Shown: positions 1 to 5,424, counted from the first letter of the stretch. The stretch is DNA of 5,424 bases from Oligoflexales bacterium (GCA_015232735.1 JADFZC010000205.1:1-5424), one strand, 5' to 3'. Made by a program: numbers and translations. The notes: generated from the letters alone by a model not told the origin.

Positions 1-1508
1 TTCTTTTCTGAGATTCCATTTCCATTGATATCGGTCCACACGACAAGTCTGGAGAAAACGGGGTCTGATTTATCTACAAATCCTTTTCGCCTGCCATCAT
101 AATCTGCCAGCGCGGAGAAACCATTTGACGCCAGGTGTCCATTGCTAAGCAGCGTGAATTCCCCGAACAGCTCTTTTCCATTATCAATCAAGCCGTTGTT
201 GTTCAAATCGATGGCGAGAAAACCCGCCGTAGGCAAAATCCACCCCGTATGAAGCTTTTTGCCGTCACCGCGCAAATCAAATCTTACATGCGAATCGTTT
301 GGCTGAATGGTCTCAAGACTGGAAGCTTTGCTGAAATCCAAAACAAGCGGACTTGCAAGACGTACATCGTGCTGGCAGACATTGCCGACGGGCTGGCCCG
401 ACGAGTCTCGACCGGTTATAGTGAAAGTGACCCCTGAAGCGTACCAGTCATTGGTATCTATGAAGTCAGAAAACGGTATCTGATAAGATCCATCGGACGC
501 CAGATATTTGGCGGCATAAAGATTTTTGGGTTCCATGCTTTCCGCGGCGCCGGCCATGGTTCCTATGGCATCGATAACTCCTCCTGATGTATCAACCTTG
601 ATTTGCCAGGTTGTCGCCGTCCCCTTTATTTTAAGAGCCAGATTCGATTTTGACGGTTCCCTGAAGGTACCCCCTGGCATTACGCAGAGCGAAAGTTTGT
701 CGATGTCGGACGACGCGGCTTTTGGGTCGACGGCATTTCCAGTCGTACAGCCTTCGCCTGCAACGGCAGTCGCTATGCTTTGAGAATTGATGCCGGCAAG
801 GAGATCTTTTTGCTTTGAAGGACCCATCGAAATCTGAGCTACAGAAAGGCATCCACCTATATTCTCCGAGGTTTTCGCGCTAACGACTGTGTTCTCAGGG
901 ATTATTGGGCCCGTGTCCGTTTGAGTTCTGATATTTGTGTCAGCAGCTATCTTTGACGGCTTTGGGTTTGATATTTCATCGACGTCTGTTTCCAGAACAT
1001 AGCCTTCCTGAATGCCGTTCTCACACGCCGGGAACGGTTGTGCAATGTAATAGGGAACACTCGCCAGCTTTACCCTGGCCACAAGAAGCAGCAGATCACT
1101 CTTTTTGATCGTGCACCCAGTGTCCTGATATCCAGGTTTTCTGACAGCAAGCCGTGTGTTCCTGACAGCCTTTGCCATAAGCGGCTGACCGTCTGCTGAG
1201 ATGAGAGCTTCAAAATCGCTTGGCTCACTCCCTTTTAAACTTGCCTTCTCTGATAAAAACTCTTTTGGGGGAGGCGGAAGGGTGCCAAAGTCCTCCTGGG
1301 AATGAATGGAGGTTCGCGTGCCGCCTTTCATCTCATTTGCTGCTGGCGCAGGCGAACAGGCCATAACTGTCAGTGCAAAAATCACGGAGCATATGAAGAC
1401 CATTCCGGCGATGACGCCCCGGTCGGCGCATTTTGTATCTTCTTCATGTCCCTGTGTGATAACGAGGTATGAAACGAATGAAGCGTATTTGTTTTCCTTG
1501 ATTCTCAT
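1..1508 (-). CDS. Large putative lipoprotein with EF-hand-like calcium-binding block (3' end outside window)
   Basis: The frame is open for 502 codons from ATG at 1508 to the window edge; the C-terminus is missing. AAGGA at 1517-1521, 8 bases before the ATG, supports the start. Residues 31-50 are hydrophobic and end in V-M-A-C with Cys51, a plausible lipidation site, so a cell-surface or periplasmic lipoprotein is inferred. The segment before this hydrophobic stretch is unusually long (30 residues) and acidic. Residues 52-97 are Pro/Ser-rich linker. Residues 98-390 match nothing I recognise but hold six cysteines (132, 162, 220, 254, 275, 378). From S386-PLVLDF onward the protein matches a block familiar from RTX-associated and other calcium-binding surface proteins: loop 1 D411-LRGDG, TGW at 421-423, loop 2 D434-LNNNGLID then NGKELFG (443-449), degenerate loop 3 at D471, loop 4 D493-INGNG. 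Calcium binding is inferred. No GGxGxD nonapeptide repeats are visible. It is not in an operon with the gene upstream; a sigma-54-like promoter lies at 1591-1607. Confidence 0.85.
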   Translation of the reverse strand, partial: MRIKENKYASFVSYLVITQGHEEDTKCADRGVIAGMVFICSVIFALTVMACSPAPAANEMKGGTRTSIHSQEDFGTLPPPPKEFLSEKASLKGSEPSDFEALISADGQPLMAKAVRNTRLAVRKPGYQDTGCTIKKSDLLLLVARVKLASVPYYIAQPFPACENGIQEGYVLETDVDEISNPKPSKIAADTNIRTQTDTGPIIPENTVVSAKTSENIGGCLSVAQISMGPSKQKDLLAGINSQSIATAVAGEGCTTGNAVDPKAASSDIDKLSLCVMPGGTFREPSKSNLALKIKGTATTWQIKVDTSGGVIDAIGTMAGAAESMEPKNLYAAKYLASDGSYQIPFSDFIDTNDWYASGVTFTITGRDSSGQPVGNVCQHDVRLASPLVLDFSKASSLETIQPNDSHVRFDLRGDGKKLHTGWILPTAGFLAIDLNNNGLIDNGKELFGEFTLLSNGHLASNGFSALADYDGRRKGFVDKSDPVFSRLVVWTDINGNGISEK

Positions 1509-1590
1509 ATCTTTGATCCTTTCAAATAAAAAAAGAAATCAAATGAAGCCAATTTTTTTAATTTTCAGTTTCAGCCTTTTTATAAATACG

Positions 1591-1607
1591 CTGCAAAATT
1601 CACGCCG
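1591..1607 (-). promoter_or_regulatory. Putative sigma-54 promoter of the EF-hand lipoprotein gene
   Basis: Read on the minus strand the site is CGGCGTGAATTTTGCAG. GG and GC are separated by exactly 10 bases, and TTGCA in the -12 element is perfect. Against the consensus TGGCACG-N4-TTGCA it matches 9 of 12 fixed bases; the -24 half is the weaker one. The predicted transcription start is near 1581, about 73 bases before the ATG at 1508. Two other genes in the window have the same arrangement. No convincing sigma-70 promoter was found in this gap for this gene. Confidence 0.5.
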
Positions 1608-2026
1608 ATTTTTGCTTCGCCTTGAGGAATAATCTTTCAGCATATTTTTCAAGGTATTATGAGATATTCTGATTTTTTGGGAAGAATTTCGGAATCAGGA
1701 AAAAAGAAAGAGATGTGATGCATTTATTTGTATAAAAACAGCGCATTACAACTAAGACCGCAAGGATGAAAAATTGCACTTTGGCCTATAATTTTGATAG
1801 ATGGTGAATAATTTCATTTTTCGGACAGTTAAAAGGAAACGAAACCCAATGTTACTTTTTACCGTAAAATCCTTCGGCAATCGATGACGATGCCTCGATC
1901 CAGGAAAAAACCGAAAACCCCATATTTTTCAAAGGAGGCAGTGCAAAAATGGTCAAATTGAACTGGGTTTCCAAAAGGGGCGCGGTTTTTTACATGCACA
2001 TTCCTGTCCAATTCAGGACGCAGGTG

Positions 2027-2046
2027 AATGCCCGTATTCGGGCATT
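2027..2046 (-). terminator. 8-bp hairpin just after the 2051-2575 gene, possible transcript end
   Basis: AATGCCCG (2027-2034) pairs perfectly with CGGGCATT (2039-2046) around a 4-base loop, 4 bases beyond the stop codon of the minus-strand gene. A second, bulged hairpin follows at 2003-2024 (CCT plus GTCC pairing with GGAC plus AGG). Neither has a run of T in the minus direction, so this is not a standard intrinsic terminator. It may stabilise the mRNA 3' end or act with a termination factor. Confidence 0.4.
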
Positions 2047-2050
2047 GATA

Positions 2051-2575
2051 TCACTTCTCGTGGATGACGCAGCTCTGTCCGGTTATGACGCCGGCCAATG
2101 AAAACGACGTGCAATAAACATCGCCAGTCTCAAGATACTGGGATGAACCCATGGATCCACCGAGAGAATACGTGTCTACTTTTCCCTTCAGGAATCCCAT
2201 GAGACTTCTTGCGGCTTTGCTTTTAACCTCAATCCTTTTCCCGTCCACGGTAAGGATGCATTTGAAGTTGTTGGGGAACAACCACGAGGAGGAATCGTTG
2301 CACAGAATGCTGTCAACCGATAAAATTTCAGGATTTGTATCTTTTTTGATCCCTGCGCTATGAAGATGACCGATCATGGTTCTGGCCTCGTCACCGCTCA
2401 GTTCAACTACCTTGAGAACATCCTTGGAGGATTCTGAAGGCTTTGCCTGGCTTTCACTCTGCAGGCCGGAAGAGGCATTGTTTTTTGATGTTCCACCAGA
2501 TGTTCCGCAGGAACAGAGTGTAATCATCGCGGCCAACGTTAACAAACTTCGCAAATTTTGCAGATGCATTTTCAT
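2051..2575 (-). CDS. Small four-cysteine lipoprotein of unknown function
   Basis: This is a 174-residue protein. ATG at 2575 is preferred over ATG at 2605 because AAAGGAG (2585-2591) lies 9 bases before it, and because it gives a compact signal peptide with Lys2 and Arg9, a hydrophobic core at 10-20 and lipobox L-C-S-C (Cys23). Residues 24-51 are a Gly/Ser/Asn/Lys-rich linker typical of surface-tethered lipoproteins. The remaining 120 or so residues form one predicted domain. It begins with a probable helix (about 58-75), followed by C92 and C106 on either side of a W-rich turn, a second helix-like stretch (about 118-130), a Gly-rich segment (139-145), then C155 and C169 near the end. The even number and paired placement suggest two disulfides in the periplasm. 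I do not recognise the family and assign no function. The gene stands alone, with its own sigma-54-like promoter upstream and a hairpin after the stop. Confidence 0.85.
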   Translation of the reverse strand: MKMHLQNLRSLLTLAAMITLCSCGTSGGTSKNNASSGLQSESQAKPSESSKDVLKVVELSGDEARTMIGHLHSAGIKKDTNPEILSVDSILCNDSSSWLFPNNFKCILTVDGKRIEVKSKAARSLMGFLKGKVDTYSLGGSMGSSQYLETGDVYCTSFSLAGVITGQSCVIHEK

Positions 2576-2655
2576 GTCTTTTGTCTCCTTTCTATACACA
2601 ATCACGCTTTAACCTCAAGTATTCAGTAACCGACTGCAATACAGTTGGCTTCCCT

Positions 2656-2672
2656 ATGCAAAGCGGATGCCA
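2656..2672 (-). promoter_or_regulatory. Putative sigma-54 promoter of the four-cysteine lipoprotein gene
   Basis: On the minus strand the site reads TGGCATCCGCTTTGCAT. It matches the -24/-12 consensus TGGCACG-N4-TTGCW at TGGCA and TTGCA, 10 of 12 fixed bases, with the required 10 bases between GG and GC. The predicted start is near 2646, giving a leader of about 71 bases to the ATG at 2575, which leaves the Shine-Dalgarno sequence inside the transcript. This is one of the two best of three similar sites in the window. Confidence 0.6.
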
Positions 2673-2760
2673 GGCCATACATTATTGGGCAACCTGCTTT
2701 CCAGCATGAAAAAACGGTGTTTGTTCTTGTTATAACGCCTCAAATATGCAGGATAAATAT

Positions 2761-2795
2761 CTGCAGGCACATGCCGCAGGCTTTCGATTTTTTTC
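2761..2795. terminator. Weak bulged stem-loop with nearby T-run
   Basis: CTGC and GGC pair with GCC and GCAG around ACAT, with one bulged A (2761-2779). In the plus direction a run of seven T follows about 8 bases later, which is farther than usual for an intrinsic terminator. In the minus direction, the direction of the propeller gene ending at 2866, the stem is preceded by an A-rich run and followed only by ATATTTAT. It may end the propeller transcript before the next promoter, but the evidence is weak. Confidence 0.25.
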
Positions 2796-2865
2796 TTTGA
2801 CAGGAATTATTAAAGATGTCTGGAAACTGTCTATGCGGTTTTTGTTTTTTCAATCTTGGAATTTA

Positions 2866-4284
2866 TTATTTGGCAATCGAGACAGCTTTCAGGCCAATGC
2901 TGACAAACAACTGGTTTTCATCGCTGCCCGAAAGGTCGAATGTCCCCTCCTGGGAAACGATGAACCTTTGCATACCTGTTGCAAGATCAATGGAAATAAG
3001 GCTCTGGGGAGGATTTTTCACGTTCCCCTCTCCCTGGGATTTCACATATACCGAGGATGCATCGCCTTCGAGAATATCCCCGCTCAGTCTTTCATAAGGA
3101 TTGGAAGGCATAAAACGATAGGTCCATATCTTCTTGCCACTTCTGGAATCAAGCAGACTTAGATCATTGCCGTTGAAAACATAGACGCGATTCTGGTTGT
3201 CATTTGCGGGCCACAGGCTTGTTCCCGGCTCACTATGCGTCCACGCGACCGTGCCTTTCATTCCATTGATATATACAAAAGAACTCTGATTTGTCTGATA
3301 GGAACTGAGCGAAATGAGGGCGTCACCATTCGGAAGGGTTTTGGCTGTCAGAAAGGCGTCCGGCATTGAGGTGTTTTTATAACTCCAAACGGCCTGCCCC
3401 GTAAATTTGTCGACACGGGTGTAAAAATCGCTTCCGTAAATGGACAGCTGGTCATAATCGAGGGATACCTGCCAGAATTTATACTGATCTCCCTTGAAAG
3501 TCCAGAGAACGCTGCCATTTGCGATCGATATTGCCTTGAGACCGCTGTTTTCCCTGACAATGAGGACCTGGTTGTCGATTCTGTCACCTGAGGATACGAC
3601 CGACATGCCGCTGGCTCCATTGATGCTCCATTTTTCTTTTCCTGTAGTGGAATTTATGGCTGAAAGGCGTATACCGTCCTCCAGATAAAGCGTCATCAAA
3701 AGGGTTTCCCTGTTGATCTCGTCCAAATTGGAGAAGTAGTATCTGGAAAAGTTGCCTGTGGCGGCATGATCGAATACCTTCTTTCCGGTATTTTTATCAA
3801 CAGCCGTCAAAAATTCAGAATGTTCGCCATAAGTCACGTAGGCGAGGTCCCCTGAAGAGGAACAATGCAAATTTCCGCCCTTTCCGTTCAGGACTCCGCC
3901 CAGCGTCGTATTCCAGCGGATATCTCCAGTCTCAACATCTATTCCAAGGATCTCTCCACTGTCATTCATTACCAGAGTGTCTTTGTTTGCACATTCTTTG
4001 AGAAAGGGATCATAGCTTTTTAAATCGCGGCTCCACAAGAGTCTTCCCGATGACTTGTCGATTCGCTTGAAGGTATTTTGCGAAGATGCTTCTGCAAGGT
4101 AGGCGTGTCCATAATCATCGATTTCAAGCTTGCCATCATTTGCCCAAACAACGCTTCCGGAAGCGGGACGGGATGCTCCCCTTTCATTTTCAGCACTCAG
4201 CGAGTTCGATGACACATCTCCAGTTTTATAGCCACTACTGCAGCTTGATATAAAATAAAAAAACGCAAGAATCTCTCTCTTCAT
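2866..4284 (-). CDS. PQQ-like beta-propeller lipoprotein
   Basis: This is a 472-residue protein. The ATG at 4284 is fixed by a strong GGAGGT (4290-4295) 5 bases upstream. The signal peptide is short (K2, R3, core LAFFYFI) with lipobox I-S-S-C at Cys15. From about residue 43 to the end it is built of roughly 40-48-residue repeats carrying the outer-strand signature of the PQQ_2/BamB-like propeller (D-x-x-TG-x-x-x-W). Repeat cores fall at 76-84, 116-124, 163-171, 211-219, 253-261, 292-300, 340-348, 379-387 and 433-441, with a further SVVW at 44-47 that could close the ring with the C-terminal strand. Eight or nine blades are likely. Such propellers usually act as protein-interaction scaffolds in the periplasm; bound PQQ and enzyme activity are not indicated. 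It is longer than typical BamB (about 390 residues) and has no outer-membrane assembly neighbours here, so it is not called BamB. It is divergent from the protease gene at 4594. Confidence 0.9.
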   Translation of the reverse strand: MKREILAFFYFISSCSSGYKTGDVSSNSLSAENERGASRPASGSVVWANDGKLEIDDYGHAYLAEASSQNTFKRIDKSSGRLLWSRDLKSYDPFLKECANKDTLVMNDSGEILGIDVETGDIRWNTTLGGVLNGKGGNLHCSSSGDLAYVTYGEHSEFLTAVDKNTGKKVFDHAATGNFSRYYFSNLDEINRETLLMTLYLEDGIRLSAINSTTGKEKWSINGASGMSVVSSGDRIDNQVLIVRENSGLKAISIANGSVLWTFKGDQYKFWQVSLDYDQLSIYGSDFYTRVDKFTGQAVWSYKNTSMPDAFLTAKTLPNGDALISLSSYQTNQSSFVYINGMKGTVAWTHSEPGTSLWPANDNQNRVYVFNGNDLSLLDSRSGKKIWTYRFMPSNPYERLSGDILEGDASSVYVKSQGEGNVKNPPQSLISIDLATGMQRFIVSQEGTFDLSGSDENQLFVSIGLKAVSIAK

Positions 4285-4360
4285 TCACCACCTCCAAAAC
4301 AACAGCCACTTTATAACAAAGCGCAACCGATAGGAACACCTCAAGTCGGCAGTCCACGGC

Positions 4361-4377
4361 ATGCAAACTTGGTACCA
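4361..4377 (-). promoter_or_regulatory. Putative sigma-54 promoter of the propeller lipoprotein gene
   Basis: On the minus strand the site reads TGGTACCAAGTTTGCAT. It matches TGGCACG-N4-TTGCW at 10 of 12 fixed bases with the correct spacing between GG and GC. The predicted start is near 4351, about 67 bases before the ATG at 4284. A competing candidate is a sigma-70 -10 box (TATAAA) at 4310-4315 on the same strand, but its -35 region is poor. Confidence 0.55.
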
Positions 4378-4409
4378 GTTCTAACATGCTGAAATATCTT
4401 ATTTTTATG

Positions 4410-4436
4410 GTTTGCATAATTTAGTAAACTGCAAAC
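4410..4436. repeat. Perfect 7-bp inverted repeat, operator-like
   Basis: GTTTGCA (4410-4416) and TGCAAAC (4430-4436) are exact inverted copies separated by 13 bases, giving half-site centres 20 bases apart, about two helical turns. This suits a dimeric DNA-binding protein. It lies about 72 bases upstream of the predicted sigma-54 start of the propeller gene. A third TGCAAAC at 4362-4368 is part of that promoter's -12 element. Confidence 0.4.
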
Positions 4437-4471
4437 GGGAAGATCGTGTGTAAACATTTTTGTACCAATAG

Positions 4472-4497
4472 TCGTTAAATGAATTCTGGTCTAACGA
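4472..4497. repeat. 6-bp inverted repeat upstream of the protease gene
   Basis: TCGTTA (4472-4477) and TAACGA (4492-4497) are exact inverted copies with a 14-base spacer, just upstream of the possible TATTAT -10 box at 4510-4515. It could be an operator for the plus-strand gene. A 6-bp repeat of this kind can arise by chance. Confidence 0.25.
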
Positions 4498-4593
4498 AAA
4501 AAAGAAGTGTATTATGCGTCGAAAATGCGCCCTTAAAAAATTTGCTTCATGATAAGGATATTGGACCAGGTATTTTATAAGTCGAGGTAATTT

Positions 4594-5424
4594 ATGAAAA
4601 ATTTTAGCATTGCCATTACACTTGCAGCTCTTTTTCTGATCGGTTCCGGCTGCGGCGATCAAAAATCTGATTTTGCCGTCAAGGCAAGACCGCTGACCTT
4701 TGAAGAGAAATTATCGGATTTTGACACCGCAACGCATTACTTTGAAGAATATTATGCGCCTCTGCATTACAAGGAAAAACGATGGAAAACCGATTATGAA
4801 AGCAGATTCCGGGAGCTTCGCAAAGAGATCCTGCCCGAAGGCACGGATGCCGATTTTTACAGGGTCATGAGCAGGCTCACCGCCTCGTTCAGGGATGCCC
4901 ACGTCAGCATAAAAATTGAAGGGGCGACCCAATACACCATCCCGCTGACTTTCGATTTTATTGATGGCCGTTATCTGCTCACCTATTTCTCGCCGTTTTA
5001 CGGGCAGTCGGGAATATCAGTCGGAGATGAACTTCTGGAGATTGACGGAGTAAGTACCAATGAAATAGTGAGCGAACTCAATAAATTCCATTCAACAGGC
5101 CATATGCCGTCCGACAAGAGGATGCTTGCGACTTTACTTACAAAAAGAAACTACATCATGCCGCCAAGGTCAACGAGATCCATTCTGACCATGAGACAGC
5201 CTGACAGTGAAGAGACCTACAAGCTCGATGTTTACTGGCAGGTTGAGTCGGATGTCCCTTCAAAGGTCAGGATCACGGGGGATTCCACGGTATTTCCGTG
5301 GAAAGAGTCGATTGCAGGCGAGATGTACGGAATCGATTATACGAAAAAAGGCGCATCGGATCCCTTTTTCTTCAATGACGATATCGCAAAAAAATATAGC
5401 TTCAAAAAAGATGCTGATATCATA
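4594..5424 (+). CDS. Probable S41-family (C-terminal processing type) protease lipoprotein, N-terminal part
   Basis: The frame is open for 277 codons from ATG at 4594 to the window end; the C-terminal part is missing. GAGG at 4584-4587, 6 bases before the ATG, sets the start. Residues 2-19 form a signal peptide (K2, hydrophobic 6-16) ending G-S-G-C with Cys20; Gly at -3 is unusual for a lipobox but acceptable. Residues 34-100 look like the helical N-terminal domain of S41 proteases, ending in the familiar S-F-R-D-A-H-V-S-I (98-106). A PDZ-like segment follows, with VGDELLEIDGVS at 143-154, the loop usually involved in positioning substrate C-termini. Residues 174-216 (S-D-K-R, then TRSILTMRQ and VYW) fit the segment seen after the PDZ in secreted members of this family. 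The catalytic Ser and Lys lie in the missing part, so activity cannot be judged. It is transcribed away from the propeller gene, probably from its own promoter. Confidence 0.75.
   Translation, partial: MKNFSIAITLAALFLIGSGCGDQKSDFAVKARPLTFEEKLSDFDTATHYFEEYYAPLHYKEKRWKTDYESRFRELRKEILPEGTDADFYRVMSRLTASFRDAHVSIKIEGATQYTIPLTFDFIDGRYLLTYFSPFYGQSGISVGDELLEIDGVSTNEIVSELNKFHSTGHMPSDKRMLATLLTKRNYIMPPRSTRSILTMRQPDSEETYKLDVYWQVESDVPSKVRITGDSTVFPWKESIAGEMYGIDYTKKGASDPFFFNDDIAKKYSFKKDADII

Larger units (their letters stand above)
1509..2050. other. Gene-free stretch between two minus-strand lipoprotein genes
   Basis: This 542-base region is AT-rich. On the minus strand it holds the putative sigma-54 promoter at 1591-1607 and a possible activator sequence, TTTCAGCAT (plus-strand sense), at 1635-1643. 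Next to the upstream gene's stop it holds two hairpins at 2003-2046. On the plus strand there is a TATAAT at 1787-1792 without a matching -35, a small bulged hairpin at 1876-1894 (GGCA and TCG pairing with CGA and TGCC), and a perfect AAAGGAGG at 1931-1938 before a 50-codon frame that I do not consider proven coding. Nothing else was recognised between about 1650 and 1930. Confidence 0.6.
2576..2865. other. Intergenic region between propeller gene and four-cysteine lipoprotein gene
   Basis: The 290 bases hold the sigma-54-like promoter at 2656-2672, a possible activator sequence TTTCCAGCATG (plus-strand sense) at 2698-2708, and a small palindrome GTTATAAC at 2728-2735. A bulged stem-loop lies at 2761-2779, about 90 bases after the stop of the propeller gene. 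No gene was seen here on either strand. Confidence 0.55.
4285..4593. other. Divergent regulatory region between propeller and protease genes
   Basis: These 309 bases separate two genes read in opposite directions. From left to right the region holds the propeller gene's ribosome site, a possible TATAAA -10 box (4310-4315, minus), the sigma-54-like site at 4361-4377 and CATGCTGAAA at 4385-4394. Further right are inverted repeats at 4410-4436 and 4472-4497. For the plus-strand gene there is a possible -10 box TATTAT at 4510-4515 with only a poor -35 (near 4486-4491), followed by GAGG at 4584-4587. No sigma-54 signature was found in the plus direction. Confidence 0.55.

Noticed and set aside
135..783. 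Plus-strand open frames at 135-437 and 526-783
   Set aside because: Both lie wholly opposite the long minus-strand lipoprotein frame, which has a signal peptide and a known block; these frames show no recognisable protein features.
1..1508. Classical RTX toxin
   Set aside because: No GGxGxD nonapeptide repeats are present in the visible part, and a lipoprotein signal at the N-terminus argues against type I secretion.
1787..1792. Consensus TATAAT on the plus strand
   Set aside because: There is no -35 element at suitable distance and no convincing plus-strand gene downstream; the region is AT-rich.
2576..2605. Upstream ATG at 2605 as the start of the four-cysteine lipoprotein
   Set aside because: It has no good ribosome site, while ATG at 2575 has AAAGGAG at ideal distance and gives a normal-length signal peptide.
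2591..2619. Sigma-70-like pair on the minus strand (TTGAGG, 16 bases, TATAGA) before the 2051-2575 gene
   Set aside because: Transcription would begin within or after the Shine-Dalgarno sequence at 2585-2591, leaving no usable ribosome site; the sigma-54-like site upstream fits better.
2746..3162. Plus-strand frame of 138 codons
   Set aside because: Most of it is antisense to the propeller gene's C-terminal repeats, and it has no ribosome site or domain.
2866..4284. BamB or a PQQ-dependent dehydrogenase
   Set aside because: The protein is longer than BamB and has no assembly-gene context; it is too short for, and lacks visible motifs of, quinoprotein dehydrogenases.
4504..4560. Sigma-54 promoter for the plus-strand protease gene around TTTGCTT at 4541
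   Set aside because: The required GG 10 bases before the GC is absent; the same holds for other GC positions in this gap on the plus strand.

Overview
The window carries four genes, all predicted to encode exported lipoproteins. Three are read on the minus strand (1-1508, cut by the window edge; 2051-2575; 2866-4284) and one on the plus strand (4594-5424, cut by the other edge). Each has a clear Shine-Dalgarno sequence and an N-terminal signal peptide ending in a cysteine suited to lipid attachment. Base composition looks close to the mid-40s percent GC (not counted). Lipoproteins with EF-hand-like blocks, a PQQ-type propeller and an S41-type protease, together with sigma-54-like promoters, point to a Gram-negative bacterium. 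The style recalls the Bdellovibrionota or former deltaproteobacteria, but this is an impression and not a marker-based assignment.

Layout. At 1-1508 (minus) is the N-terminal 502 residues of a large lipoprotein. It ends in the Asp/Asn/Gly-rich, calcium-binding-like block often found in RTX-associated surface proteins. Next comes a 542-base gene-free stretch with a promoter near 1591-1607 and two hairpins near 2003-2046. At 2051-2575 (minus) is a small four-cysteine lipoprotein of unknown function. The gap 2576-2865 holds its promoter. At 2866-4284 (minus) is a PQQ-like beta-propeller lipoprotein of 472 residues. The gap 4285-4593 separates divergent genes and is rich in inverted repeats. At 4594-5424 (plus) is the N-terminal part of a probable S41-family (C-terminal-processing type) protease.

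The main point of interest is regulatory. Each of the three minus-strand genes has a sigma-54-like -24/-12 element (GG, 10 bases, GC, always within TTTGCA). All three sit at nearly the same distance, giving predicted transcription starts about 67, 71 and 73 bases before the start codon. The three lipoproteins would then be separate transcription units, co-activated by a sigma-54 enhancer-binding protein, and not one operon. A loosely shared TTTC(C)AGCAT sequence lies upstream of all three and could be an activator site. The plus-strand protease gene lacks such an element. No RNA genes, mobile elements or CRISPR arrays were seen.
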